64,000 nucleotides of DNA from Winogradskyella marina (GCF_015645385.1 NZ_JADOET010000017.1:1-64000), one strand, 5' to 3'. Shown: positions 28,061 through 36,579, counted from the first letter of the stretch. Notes: generated from the letters alone by a model not told the origin. A program made the numbers and translations.

Positions 28061-28098
28061 TGGCCTATTTTTTGTTACTAATAAAAAAACAAAGACTT

Positions 28099-28833
28099 AT
28101 GAAAAAATTCATCCTACTAGTATTTGTTTTCAGCATTATGAACGTGTTTGCACAAGAAAAGTTGGAAATAAAGATTGACAATCCACAACCTAGAGTTGGG
28201 CAAAAAATAATATTATCAATTGAGGACAAGTTTTTAGACGACTATATACAAGGCGAAATAGATGACCAAATTGAATTCACTGGTTCTCAGTCAATATATG
28301 GATTTCATTCTAGTGGAATAAATAGAGTTATAATTTTTAACAAAGCAAAAACGTACAAAATTGGACCATTAAATTTTGAATTAAATGGTAAAAAATATAC
28401 AACAAACGTTATTGAAGTAGATGTTCTTAAGGAATTACCAATAGAGGAAGGTTTATGGTTAAGACAAACAGAATTTGAAGGTGAACAGTATCTTATACTC
28501 GAACAAATGATAGTCAATGAATCTAATAAAACAGAAGATGAGAATGGCGGTATTTCTGAAACCATTGGAGGAGTAAAACCAGATCATATTGAGTATGCTG
28601 AGCTCAATGAAGACATAAGCGATGGTATTGTTTTGAGTAATTATAGCTCAGCTTCACATACTATAAGTTCAAATAAGACTAATTTTCTTGATGTTGGTTT
28701 ATCCTATTCAATAAAAAAATATAAAATCACTTATGATGAGAATTATAATGGATCATATAGTATATCTAAAAAAGATATCACCAACTTACCAGAAGTATCC
28801 GATTTAGGTAATATTCAATTAAAACAAAACTAA
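28099..28833 (+). CDS. secreted protein with BatD-like beta domain, unknown
   Basis: This 244-residue protein begins at ATG 28099 (the in-frame ATG at 28057 would overlap the EamA gene). The signal peptide MKKFILLVFVFSIMNVFAQ is followed by IDNPQPRVGQKIILSIEDKF and INRVIIFNKAKTYKIGPLNFELNGKKY. These resemble the Ig-like repeats of BatD-type periplasmic proteins (a 'G...IGPl.f..nG..y' pattern). The C-terminal 120 residues are not recognised. A periplasmic location is likely, and the function is unknown. Confidence 0.65.
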   Translation: MKKFILLVFVFSIMNVFAQEKLEIKIDNPQPRVGQKIILSIEDKFLDDYIQGEIDDQIEFTGSQSIYGFHSSGINRVIIFNKAKTYKIGPLNFELNGKKYTTNVIEVDVLKELPIEEGLWLRQTEFEGEQYLILEQMIVNESNKTEDENGGISETIGGVKPDHIEYAELNEDISDGIVLSNYSSASHTISSNKTNFLDVGLSYSIKKYKITYDENYNGSYSISKKDITNLPEVSDLGNIQLKQN

Positions 28834-28883
28834 GCTCAACAGGATAAATCACAATTTTGATATTAAAAAAGCATATAAATAAT

Positions 28884-30188
28884 ATGAAAAAATTACTAAT
28901 TCTATTTTTGTCTTTACCTATACTAATAAATGCCCAAAGCGTAAAAGGCACCTTTTCTCCTGCAGAAGATTTTACTTATGCATTTTTATATAAAGCAACA
29001 CCAGAAAGCGCTCATTATGTTAACCGAGGACAATTAGATAGTTTAGGAAGTTTTGAAATTCCGTTAGATGAATCCGTTACTCCTGGTATCTATAAAATTG
29101 TATATGCCACTCCACCAGAGGAAAATAATTTCGATTTTATTTACGACGGAAAAGAAACAGTAGCCTTTGATTTTAGCTTTGAAAAAGGTATAGAATTCAC
29201 ACAATCTGAAGAAAATAAACTTTGGGCATCTTACCTAAAAAGTATTGATATGGTGAACCAAACCATTAGTAATTATTACTCTAAAGAAAATAATGACAAG
29301 AAAGGTTTTACAGCTATTTTCAAAACCTTAAAAGACACACAAACGGCTTATGAAGAGTTAGCTAAGGACAAGCTAGTTTTTAGTTTTATTAAAGCCAATA
29401 GACCTTATATTCCAACACAATATGAAGACATTAGTACGTATTCAAATAACCTTAAACAGCATTATTTAAGTCAGGTAAATTTTAGTGATAATCTGTTACA
29501 AAGTTCATCTTACCTAGTAGATCGCGTTTCTGCGTATGTTTTTAATATGGTTGCCAATCCTAGTGAAGACACCTACAAACAGCATATTGATGATGTTGCA
29601 GCTGCCATTAGCAATGACGATTTACGAATTAAAACAAGTCTCTTAGAAACACTATGGCATCGTTTTGTAACGGTAGAAAATTATAATATAGCCAATTATA
29701 TTACTGACAGTCATTTATTAGAGTTAGCAAAAGCCTCAAACAATAAGGTATTGGAAAACATGTTGACTTCTTTTAAAAACACCTCAATTGGATCTAAAGC
29801 ACCAAATTTTGAAATCAACTTAAAAGATGACCAAAAAACAAGCTTACACCAATTAGAAGGTGCAGAAAACTACTTGCTTATCTTTTGGAGTAGTAGCTGT
29901 AGTCATTGTCTAAGTGAATTGCCAAAAGTGAAAGCTATGGTAGCAAATAAACCCAACCTAAAAGTTGTTGCTTTCGGCTTAGAAGACAACACGAGAAATT
30001 GGGAAAAAGAAAAAGAAAACTATCCTGATTTTATTCACCAAATAGGCTTAGAAAAATGGGAAAACCCTATTGTGGAAACCTACGGTATTTCAGCTACACC
30101 AATGTATTTTTTATTGAATTCTGATAAAATCTTTACATCGAAACCTCAAGGTTTTGAAGAGTTAGAAGTTTTATTGAAGGATTTGTAA
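28884..30188 (+). CDS. TlpA-like thioredoxin-fold protein
   Basis: This 434-residue exported protein starts at ATG 28884 with a signal peptide (MKKLLILFLSLPILINAQ). Residues 20-110 form a DUF4369-like beta domain (KGTFSPAEDFTYAFLYKA), followed by a helical linker. The C-terminal thioredoxin domain has the redox motif C339-SHC-342 in LLIFWSSSCSHCLSELPKVK. It is probably a periplasmic thiol-disulfide reductase or resA/TlpA-type electron carrier. The gene at 30196 follows after 7 nt. Confidence 0.85.
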   Translation: MKKLLILFLSLPILINAQSVKGTFSPAEDFTYAFLYKATPESAHYVNRGQLDSLGSFEIPLDESVTPGIYKIVYATPPEENNFDFIYDGKETVAFDFSFEKGIEFTQSEENKLWASYLKSIDMVNQTISNYYSKENNDKKGFTAIFKTLKDTQTAYEELAKDKLVFSFIKANRPYIPTQYEDISTYSNNLKQHYLSQVNFSDNLLQSSSYLVDRVSAYVFNMVANPSEDTYKQHIDDVAAAISNDDLRIKTSLLETLWHRFVTVENYNIANYITDSHLLELAKASNNKVLENMLTSFKNTSIGSKAPNFEINLKDDQKTSLHQLEGAENYLLIFWSSSCSHCLSELPKVKAMVANKPNLKVVAFGLEDNTRNWEKEKENYPDFIHQIGLEKWENPIVETYGISATPMYFLLNSDKIFTSKPQGFEELEVLLKDL

Positions 30189-30195
30189 TCTCCGC

Positions 30196-30792
30196 ATGTA
30201 TAGCGTTGAAGAAGTAAGAGAAAACTACAAACGTTTTCCTGATGCGAAAATTGAAAAAATCGCAAGAAACGAATCTAAAGGTCTACGAAAAGAGATTCTT
30301 ACAGTCCTAAAAGATGAAATTATAAGACGACAATTAAACCGAAGTCTTATTAGTTGGGTAGACTCAGAAACGCAATCCTTTACTGGTTTAGAGCGACAAA
30401 GTCTTATTCGTAAAATCCAAAATCAGCGGTGTGTAAAATGTTCAGAAAAACGTAAACTTTATGGTTTTGAAACGCATACTGTGAAATCTTTTCTAATTGG
30501 AATGAGTACCTCTAGAAATGAACAGATTCTTTGTAAACCTTGTGGAAAACAAGAAAAACTAAATGCAATTGTAATGACTTTCTTTGCTGGCTGGTGGTCT
30601 GCCAAAGGGTTTCTATTAACTCCTTTTACTATTTTTAAAGATGTAATCAACTTCTTATTTATTGAAAAAATCAGTGATCGCATTCTTAATGGTTTTGTCG
30701 ATGATGTAACGGGTTCTTTTCGACGTTACGGCACCGACGATAACGTAATTTATAGACTTATAAAATGGAAAAATAAGTCGGATGATAATTAA
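30196..30792 (+). CDS. conserved hypothetical protein with zinc-ribbon-like cysteines
   Basis: This 198-residue protein has a charged helical N-terminus (SVEEVRENYKRFPDAKIEKIA). Two CxxC pairs follow (CVKC near residue 79 and CKPC near residue 116), which could bind zinc, and then a hydrophobic stretch around IVMTFFAGWWSAKGFLLTPF. I do not recognise a named family. The position directly after the TlpA-like gene suggests co-transcription. A membrane-associated zinc protein is an inference only. Confidence 0.65.
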   Translation: MYSVEEVRENYKRFPDAKIEKIARNESKGLRKEILTVLKDEIIRRQLNRSLISWVDSETQSFTGLERQSLIRKIQNQRCVKCSEKRKLYGFETHTVKSFLIGMSTSRNEQILCKPCGKQEKLNAIVMTFFAGWWSAKGFLLTPFTIFKDVINFLFIEKISDRILNGFVDDVTGSFRRYGTDDNVIYRLIKWKNKSDDN

Positions 30793-30802
30793 CGCTAAAA
30801 AG

Positions 30803-30842
30803 AAAAACGCTCAGTAAAACAAGTGTTTTATCTGAGCGTTTT
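30803..30842. terminator. intrinsic terminator, possibly bidirectional
   Basis: A long stem (30803-30820 with 30825-30842, one bulge) around an aagt loop has A-run and T-run flanks. It lies between the plus gene ending at 30792 and the minus gene ending at 30893. Confidence 0.75.
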
Positions 30843-30892
30843 GAAACTAAATAACCAACCAAAATTTAGTTTCATTTGTATAATTGTTTTAC

Positions 30893-31837
30893 TTAAATGT
30901 TTCGTGTATTCGTCCTTGTATTTTCTACTTTCTTAGTTTTTTGCTTACGCTTTTTAGATCTATCAACTTCGGCAGTAGACTTTCCTTCTTCATTCGTACT
31001 TCTGTAATACTGTATATATCCATGGCCTGTAAATTCATACACTGTTCCAGAGTTCGCATGGTACAACTCTATTGTACTATCATTAATAACGTTTAATTCG
31101 AAGTATTCATTGTCAAAGAAATCATAATCTAATGTTAATGTTTTTGAGTAGTTATTTCCAGAGACATCTCCAATACCATAATCGCCAGTATAATCCCAAT
31201 AAATGTTATTTGTATTGTACACATTTTGATCCTGAGAGCTTCTAAACGTGGCATCATTTCCACCAGATAAGAATTGTAAATAATTTTCATTATCAAAATC
31301 GTTTAAAGCTCCGTAATTACTAGTATATGTTTTTCCCCAAGCTTCATATTCTTGTAAAAAATAATGAATGTTATCATAGAAGATATAATCATAATCAAAG
31401 TTAGATTTCTGGTAACCATCTAAGAAATAAGACGTGTCATTATACGGATTGTATAATTCAATGGTATTATTATCTACTTGGTACACATCAAAACTATCAA
31501 AACCATCGATAATGTGATTGACATCCAAAATCATATCATAAGCATCGTAATAACCTATTTCAACGCCATAACCATTACCCTGATTTCCAAAGCCAACCAA
31601 GTTATTATTCGCATATAAACGACCATTATTAAAAGACACGGTAAACGCAATCTGCAAAAATGGGGTTTCTCCATAACCTTGGGTAGAATTGATATCAACA
31701 TACCATAAATCATAAGAATTCAACAACTGATTTAACGAAATTGTTGGTTCCTCTATATAATGTGTTTCCTCTACATAACAAGAGGTAAATAATGTTGCAA
31801 TAAATGCAAATCCTAATAGTAGTTTTATAGTCTTCAT
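30893..31837 (-). CDS. lipoprotein, flavobacterial conserved hypothetical
   Basis: This 314-residue lipoprotein has lipobox LFTSC with the lipid Cys at residue 20. The mature part is rich in Tyr, Asn and Asp (ISLNQLLNSYDLWYVDINSTQGYG and NNTIELYNPYNDTSYFLDGY). It seems to have two similar beta-rich halves, because a 'ndStIELYhans' block matches 'nNTIELYNPYN'. The last 30 residues are Lys/Arg-rich. No function is known to me. It is encoded alone, opposite gpsA, with dispersed repeats upstream. Confidence 0.7.
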   Translation of the reverse strand: MKTIKLLLGFAFIATLFTSCYVEETHYIEEPTISLNQLLNSYDLWYVDINSTQGYGETPFLQIAFTVSFNNGRLYANNNLVGFGNQGNGYGVEIGYYDAYDMILDVNHIIDGFDSFDVYQVDNNTIELYNPYNDTSYFLDGYQKSNFDYDYIFYDNIHYFLQEYEAWGKTYTSNYGALNDFDNENYLQFLSGGNDATFRSSQDQNVYNTNNIYWDYTGDYGIGDVSGNNYSKTLTLDYDFFDNEYFELNVINDSTIELYHANSGTVYEFTGHGYIQYYRSTNEEGKSTAEVDRSKKRKQKTKKVENTRTNTRNI

Positions 31838-31900
31838 AATCTAACGGTTTTAAGGTTATATTATGAATAGTTTCAAAACGTGTGCCAAAAATATTTTTCA

Positions 31901-31972
31901 CTTTTTTTCTCGCAAAGATGCAAAGGCGTAAAGTTGCACATATTAATCTTTGCGGCTTCTCGCCTTTGCGAA
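31901..31972. repeat. CGCAAAG-type intergenic repeat, inverted pair
   Basis: Two arms (31910-31934 and 31949-31972) of the family seen at 11324-11597 face each other around a 14-nt AT-rich centre. They can form a hairpin between the divergent lipoprotein gene and gpsA. Confidence 0.65.
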
Positions 31973-32026
31973 GTTCTTAAGGGTTTTAAGCTTCACTTAA
32001 CATTAGTCTATCATTAAAAGTTTCCT

Positions 32027-32034
32027 TATTTTTG
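32027..32034 (+). promoter_or_regulatory. Bacteroidetes -7 element for gpsA
   Basis: TATTTTTG matches TAnnTTTG exactly, 24 nt upstream of the gpsA ATG. Confidence 0.45.
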
Positions 32035-32058
32035 ATTTAGTAAATAGACATAATCACT

Positions 32059-33060
32059 ATGAGTAATACTACAAAATATGCTGTTTTTGGCGCAGGAAGT
32101 TGGGCCACTGCCATTGTTAAAATGCTATCCGAAAATTTAGATGAAATTGGTTGGTACATGCGTAGCGTTTATACCAAAGAGCACCTTTTAAAAGAACAAC
32201 ATAATCCGAGTTATTTAAGTTCGGTTGAATTTAAAACAGAACAATTAAAACTCAGTAACGATATTAATGAAATTGCAGATTGGGCAGATGTACTCATTTT
32301 TGTTATTCCCTCTGCTTTTATACATGGTGAACTACAAAAACTTACTACAGACATTAGTGAAAAAACTATCGTGTCTGCAGTAAAAGGTATTATGCCAGAA
32401 ACCGGAAAATTAGTAGGTGAGCATTTTCACGATGAATACAACATTCCATTCGGAAACATCGCTGCTATTGCTGGTCCATGCCATGCAGAAGAAGTTGCTT
32501 TAGAGCGTTTATCGTATCTTACTATTGCATGCGACGATTCTAAAAAAGCTCAGGCTATTGCAGATAGCTTATCTAGCGATTATATAAAAACAAAAATTAG
32601 CGATGACATTATTGGTGTAGAATATGCTGTAATGCTGAAAAATATTTATGCTATTGCTGCCGGAATAGCTCATGGTTTAGGTTATGGCGATAATTTTCAA
32701 AGTGTCTTAATGAGTAATGGGATTAGAGAAATGAAACGCTTTATCAAAAAGATGCATAAGATGAAGCGAAACATTAATAATTCGGCTTATTTGGGTGATT
32801 TATTAGTAACTGGTTATTCCATTTTTTCTCGAAACCGTATGTTTGGAAACATGATTGGTAAAGGCTACACCGTAAAATCTGCACAGATGGAAATGAATAT
32901 GGTGGCTGAAGGCTATTATGCTACTAAAAGCGCGTATTTACTAAACGAAAAGAATAATAAAAAGACAAAACTTCCTATAATTAATGCTGTTTACGAAATT
33001 TTGTATGAGAATAAGAATCCTAAAAAGGTGTTTACTAAATTGACGGACAAGTTGGATTGA
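32059..33060 (+). CDS. gpsA: NAD(P)H-dependent glycerol-3-phosphate dehydrogenase
   Basis: GpsA reduces dihydroxyacetone phosphate to sn-glycerol-3-phosphate for phospholipid synthesis. The N-terminal Rossmann motif reads GAGSWATAIVKML at residues 11-23. IAGPCHAEEVA and the catalytic Lys region VMLKNIYAIAAGIAHGLGYGDN follow, with LGDLLVTGYSIFSRNRMFG in the C-terminal domain. At 333 residues it is standard. It has its own -7 element and stands alone between repeat-rich spacers. Confidence 0.95.
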   Translation: MSNTTKYAVFGAGSWATAIVKMLSENLDEIGWYMRSVYTKEHLLKEQHNPSYLSSVEFKTEQLKLSNDINEIADWADVLIFVIPSAFIHGELQKLTTDISEKTIVSAVKGIMPETGKLVGEHFHDEYNIPFGNIAAIAGPCHAEEVALERLSYLTIACDDSKKAQAIADSLSSDYIKTKISDDIIGVEYAVMLKNIYAIAAGIAHGLGYGDNFQSVLMSNGIREMKRFIKKMHKMKRNINNSAYLGDLLVTGYSIFSRNRMFGNMIGKGYTVKSAQMEMNMVAEGYYATKSAYLLNEKNNKKTKLPIINAVYEILYENKNPKKVFTKLTDKLD

Positions 33061-33100
33061 TTATGGCCATTAGCTAAAAGCATTCGCTTATAATTAGACA

Positions 33101-33496
33101 CTATTTTACCAAAATACCACGCAACTGCATCAATGGAACGGTCTGCAAAGCTTTTTCGTTTATTGTGTTTTTTCTAAACAAGTATGTTTTATCAAACATT
33201 TGGTTGCCTTCAAAAAACGTGATTTTAAACTCGTTATTGAGTTCTAATACTTTTTCCTGTAAGTATTCAATTTTTGCGTAACTTCTTGCTGGTAGTTTTG
33301 CAATAGTGTGTCGCATTACTGGTGTAAGTTTCTTGTCATTATAACCTCTAGAAACAATTAGAACGGTTTCTAAATCTTGGTCACTGTTGTTAATGATATA
33401 GGCGTTCCAGTCTAGAGTTTTGTATTCTATATGTTGTTCTTGCACTACAGCAACGTGTACGTCTTTTACTTCTGGTATATTAATGTCTTTCTTCAT
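33101..33496 (-). CDS. conserved flavobacterial protein of unknown function
   Basis: This 131-residue cytoplasmic protein has a predicted mixed beta structure (VHVAVVQEQHIEYKTLDWNAYIINNSDQDLETVLIVSRGY). It has neither a signal peptide nor membrane segments. I recall similar proteins near pheS in other Flavobacteriaceae but know of no function. Its start codon lies 6 nt from one arm of the inverted repeat that bounds the GIY-YIG remnant, so its leader sequence must derive from that element. Confidence 0.6.
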   Translation of the reverse strand: MKKDINIPEVKDVHVAVVQEQHIEYKTLDWNAYIINNSDQDLETVLIVSRGYNDKKLTPVMRHTIAKLPARSYAKIEYLQEKVLELNNEFKITFFEGNQMFDKTYLFRKNTINEKALQTVPLMQLRGILVK

Positions 33497-33502
33497 TTAA
33501 TA

Positions 33503-33532
33503 TTGTCATTTCGAGCTTGCCGAGAAATCTCA
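33503..33532. repeat. left 30-bp inverted repeat of GIY-YIG element
   Basis: The arm contains tcatttcgagcttgccgaga. It is a perfect 30-base reverse complement of 33848-33877. Together the arms bound 315 bp holding the broken nuclease gene. I recall this repeat type as common in flavobacterial intergenic DNA. Confidence 0.85.
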
Positions 33533-33576
33533 AATTTTATCATTAAGAAAATTCCAATTCGGATTTTGAAGGTTAA

Positions 33577-33832
33577 TTAAGAATTCTTTTTCGCTCTATT
33601 CCACTTTTTAAGTTGTTTTTCTCTATTAATTGCTGTTTCTACATCTGTGAAATGTTCATAATAGATAAGATATTTGCATTTATATTTATGAGAGAAAGAT
33701 TTGGAATGTGCTTCAGGATTATTGTGGTAGTATAGTCTATCAACTAAATTATTGGTAACGCTAAAGTACGGTTTTGTTTTTATTGGTTATTATATAGACG
33801 AAATAGTTATGATCAGCATTTATCTTTGACAT
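33577..33832 (-). pseudogene. frameshifted GIY-YIG endonuclease
   Basis: On the minus strand, ATG 33832 reads MSKINADHNYFVYIITNKNK then TVL and hits TAG. Shifting frame at that point gives VTNNLVDRLYYHNNPEAHSK, then KYLIYYEHFTDVETAINREKQ and LKKWNRAKKNS before the stop at 33577. This is the single-domain GIY-YIG family (about 85-100 residues). The expected second part of the signature (LYxGVTNNL) is broken where about 5 nt are missing near 33754. Catalytic Tyr residues remain, but no intact protein can be made. It lies between perfect inverted repeats and between pheS and a hypothetical gene. Confidence 0.88.
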
Positions 33833-33847
33833 ATTTTTTAAAATCTA

Positions 33848-33877
33848 TGAGATTTCTCGGCAAGCTCGAAATGACAA
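33848..33877. repeat. right 30-bp inverted repeat of GIY-YIG element
   Basis: This is an exact reverse complement of 33503-33532. It ends 5 nt before the pheS stop codon position (33883), so the element abuts the 3' end of pheS. Confidence 0.85.
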
Positions 33878-33882
33878 AACAA

Positions 33883-34902
33883 TTACAATGCACTCTTAAA
33901 CTGCTCTAAAAACCTCACATCATTCTCACTCAATAACCTAATATCACCAATCTGGTTTAATAACATTGCAATACGGTCTATTCCCATACCAAAAGCAAAA
34001 CCTGAATATTCTTTAGAATCGATTCCGCAATTCTCCAATACATTTGGATCTACCATTCCGCAACCCATTATTTCTAACCAACCTGTTCCTTTGGTTATTT
34101 TGTAATCGGTTTCGGTTTCTAATCCCCAATATACATCGACCTCAGCACTTGGTTCAGTAAACGGAAAGTATGAAGGGCGCAATCTAATCTTAGATTTCCC
34201 AAACATTTCGGTTGTAAAATATTGAAGTGTTTGTTTTAAATCGGCAAAACTCACATCTTTATCAATATACAAGCCTTCTACTTGGTGGAAAAAACAATGT
34301 GAACGAGCAGAAATCGCCTCATTTCTATATACGCGACCTGGTGAAATTGTACGAATTGGTGGTTGGTTATTCTCCATATAACGCACTTGTACAGAACTGG
34401 TATGCGTACGTAATAAAATATCTGGATCAGTTTGAATAAAGAACGTATCCTGCATATCTCTTGCCGGATGGTATTCTGGCAAATTCAACGCTGTAAAGTT
34501 ATGCCAATCATCCTCAATTTCTGGACCTTCGCTAACGTTAAAACCAATACGTGAAAAGATATCGATAATCTCATTTTTAACAATAGATATCGGATGACGC
34601 GCACCAATAGCAATCGGTTCGCCTGGACGCGATAAATCACCATAGATACCTTTTTCTTCTTCCTGATTTTCTAAAGCTTCTTTTAAATCATTTACTTTAG
34701 TTTCGGCTGTGTTTTTAAGCTCATTAATTATTTGTCCGAATTCTCTTTTCTGATCGTTCGCTACATTTTTTAATTCGCCATAAAACGCTTTTAAATGCCC
34801 TTTTGAACCTAAATATTTAATTCTAAAGGCTTCAACCTCTTCTTTTGATTGTGCTTTAAAAGCTTCTGCTTCTGCTATAAGTTCTTTTATCTTGTCTATC
34901 AT
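33883..34902 (-). CDS. pheS: phenylalanine--tRNA ligase alpha subunit
   Basis: PheS is the catalytic subunit of the alpha2-beta2 synthetase. A coiled-coil N-terminus (residues 1-90) is followed by class II motifs: PISIVKNEIIDIFSRIGF, the motif 2 region RTISPGRVYRNEAISARSHCFFHQVEGL, and motif 3 GFAFGMGIDRIAMLL near the end. At 339 residues it is standard. pheT is not adjacent, which is usual in Flavobacteriaceae. Its 3' end abuts the GIY-YIG element. Confidence 0.96.
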   Translation of the reverse strand: MIDKIKELIAEAEAFKAQSKEEVEAFRIKYLGSKGHLKAFYGELKNVANDQKREFGQIINELKNTAETKVNDLKEALENQEEEKGIYGDLSRPGEPIAIGARHPISIVKNEIIDIFSRIGFNVSEGPEIEDDWHNFTALNLPEYHPARDMQDTFFIQTDPDILLRTHTSSVQVRYMENNQPPIRTISPGRVYRNEAISARSHCFFHQVEGLYIDKDVSFADLKQTLQYFTTEMFGKSKIRLRPSYFPFTEPSAEVDVYWGLETETDYKITKGTGWLEIMGCGMVDPNVLENCGIDSKEYSGFAFGMGIDRIAMLLNQIGDIRLLSENDVRFLEQFKSAL

Positions 34903-34944
34903 GGTTTCTAAAAGTAGAGGGCAAATTTAATGATTTTATACAAA

Positions 34945-34973
34945 AAAAACGCCTCCAATATGAAGGCGTTTTT
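34945..34973 (-). terminator. intrinsic terminator after the lipocalin-like gene
   Basis: A 10-bp stem (34945-34954 with 34964-34973) with T-run on the minus strand lies 21 nt past the minus-strand lipoprotein gene and before pheS. Confidence 0.75.
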
Positions 34974-34993
34974 ATCTATTTTATAAAAACTGA

Positions 34994-35428
34994 TTATTGT
35001 TTGATAAAAACGTCTTTAAACGTCATGTCATCTGAGGTATCATCAGGTGTTTCATTATCGTAAAAATCTTCAAAATAAAACGTATTGTTTTCAAAAATTA
35101 TTTCTTTTGTAGCAACATCATTTTCAATATATTGCGTATAAAATCCATCTCCATCATTTGACCATGTTGATGAAATAGATTCATCTAATAAGCAATTACC
35201 ATCCATATCTTCATCAAAATAGATATACTCAAATGTTCCATCTGAATTAAAAATTAAAGTTTCTTCTTTTTCACAATCAGTAACAGTTTGTTCAACTCCA
35301 TTTTCGAAATATTTATGATATTTCCATGTTCCAACGATAGGATCTATTGAAGCATCATCATCGTTATTACTGCTACATGAAGCAAATACAAGTGCAAAAA
35401 CACTTAATAGTAAAAATACTTTTTTCAT
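34994..35428 (-). CDS. lipocalin-like lipoprotein
   Basis: This 144-residue lipoprotein has a signal peptide with lipobox VFASC, followed by SSNNDDD. This acidic run after the Cys resembles the Bacteroidetes lipoprotein export signal for surface display. The mature region has the short lipocalin-like pattern: DPIVGTWKYHKYF, CEKEETLIFNSDGTFEYIYF, then IIFENNTFYFEDFY. Met10 of the longer frame (35428) is the start. It is similar in size and pattern to the lipoprotein at 54407. Ligand and role are unknown. Confidence 0.8.
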   Translation of the reverse strand: MKKVFLLLSVFALVFASCSSNNDDDASIDPIVGTWKYHKYFENGVEQTVTDCEKEETLIFNSDGTFEYIYFDEDMDGNCLLDESISSTWSNDGDGFYTQYIENDVATKEIIFENNTFYFEDFYDNETPDDTSDDMTFKDVFIKQ

Positions 35429-35481
35429 AGTTAACTCTATTTTTTTAATTAACATTTTTAATACAACTCAAAGTAATTAGT

Positions 35482-35838
35482 TTAGGTAATGTAATCCGAT
35501 TCAACAAAATAATTAACAATCGCCTCTTTCATCAGTACACTTTGCTCACCAGCTTTTAGATGTGGTAACTGCGCTAGTACTTTGTAGTGTGGCCAACCCT
35601 CTTCATCTACATAGTCAAATTCATAAAATCCATAAGGTTCTAACACCTTACAAATTGCAATATGCATTAAATCTAATTTGTGGTCTTTTTTATATTCGCG
35701 ATGTAACTGACCTAGCTCTTGTACACCGATAAGGTATATTATAGAATCGAGATCTAATTGGTCGCCATCTGCAAATTGGTTAGAGAGTTTTTCTACTACC
35801 AAGTCCCATCGTTCTTTTAATTGTTCGTCTCTTGCCAT
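35482..35838 (-). CDS. conserved flavobacterial hypothetical protein
   Basis: This 118-residue cytoplasmic protein (ATG 35838; a GTG at 35844 is the alternative start) is acidic and mostly helical. Recognisable stretches are LDLDSIIYLIGVQELGQLHREYKKDHKLDLMHIAICKVLEPYG and VDEEGWPHYKVL. I have seen this family only in Flavobacteriia and know no function. It is transcribed away from cvpA, with a hexanucleotide tandem repeat in the shared upstream region. Confidence 0.65.
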   Translation of the reverse strand: MARDEQLKERWDLVVEKLSNQFADGDQLDLDSIIYLIGVQELGQLHREYKKDHKLDLMHIAICKVLEPYGFYEFDYVDEEGWPHYKVLAQLPHLKAGEQSVLMKEAIVNYFVESDYIT

Positions 35839-35910
35839 GCTCACTTCCCATATTATCGGGAATCTCTTTAAATATTATACTTCTTTTAATTCGTTTAAAG
35901 TTTCAAATTC

Positions 35911-35958
35911 GAGTTCGAGTTCGAGTTCGAGTTCGAGTTCGAGTTCGAGTTCGAGTTC
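35911..35958. repeat. hexanucleotide tandem repeat (GAGTTC)8
   Basis: Eight perfect copies of GAGTTC lie in the divergent intergenic region between the gene starting at 35838 (minus) and cvpA (plus). The repeat is non-coding. It is 73 bp from the minus-strand start and about 73 bp upstream of the cvpA -7 element. Confidence 0.95.
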
Positions 35959-36030
35959 TTTAAAGTCATCAAAGTTAATAAACTAAAGCCTTATGATTTC
36001 CGTTATTATATTAAAATGGTAAAATTCATG

Positions 36031-36038
36031 TACTTTTG
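36031..36038 (+). promoter_or_regulatory. Bacteroidetes -7 element for the CvpA gene
   Basis: TACTTTTG matches TAnnTTTG exactly, 17 nt upstream of the ATG at 36056. Confidence 0.5.
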
Positions 36039-36055
36039 TTTAAACCGCTAGTTGT

Positions 36056-36577
36056 ATGAGTATTATTGACATTATTTTAGCTGCCCTTTTATTGTTTGGA
36101 TTTATACGTGGCTTATTCAAAGGATTGTTTGTAGAGGTCGCGTCGTTATTAGCTTTAGTGTTAGGGGTTTGGGGAGCCATTCACTTTAGTGGATTTGCTG
36201 CTGGCATTTTAGAACCAAATGTTGATTGGAACGAAAAAACCATGAATATCGTAGCCTTTGCCATCACTTTTGTAGTGATTGTTTTAGCCATTGGCTTAGC
36301 TGGTAAAGCCTTAACCAAACTCGCTAATTTCGCAGCTTTAGGTATTGTTAATAAACTAGCAGGTGGTGTTTTTGGTGCCCTTAAAATTGGAATGATTCTG
36401 AGTGTACTACTAGGTGTTTTTCATAAAATGAATAATACGCTTCCATTTATGGAACAAGAAGATATAGAAAATAGTATGCTGTACGACCCTGTAAAGGCTT
36501 TAGCTCCCATAATTTTTCCTTCAATTATAAAAAGTGAGTCTGAAGAAAACCTTGAAGAAGTAGATGAAGAAGCATAA
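36056..36577 (+). CDS. CvpA family membrane protein
   Basis: This 173-residue protein has four membrane helices and the CvpA start MSIIDIILAALLLFGFIRGLFKGLFVEVASLLALVLGVW. The helix-3 segment TFVVIVLAIGLAGKALTKLAN and the GVFGALKIGMILSVLL helix follow, and the tail is acidic. CvpA is linked to colicin V production and envelope stress in enterobacteria; its molecular function is unresolved. It ends in a terminator shared with the convergent carbonic anhydrase gene. Confidence 0.87.
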   Translation: MSIIDIILAALLLFGFIRGLFKGLFVEVASLLALVLGVWGAIHFSGFAAGILEPNVDWNEKTMNIVAFAITFVVIVLAIGLAGKALTKLANFAALGIVNKLAGGVFGALKIGMILSVLLGVFHKMNNTLPFMEQEDIENSMLYDPVKALAPIIFPSIIKSESEENLEEVDEEA

Positions 36578-36579
36578 AA

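Noticed and set aside
30884-31096. 70-codon plus-strand frame opposite the lipoprotein gene
   Set aside because: It is a shadow of the 314-residue lipoprotein reading frame, with no signal or family match.
35911-35958. Short direct repeats as a CRISPR-like array
   Set aside because: The units are contiguous hexamers without spacers; it is a simple tandem repeat.
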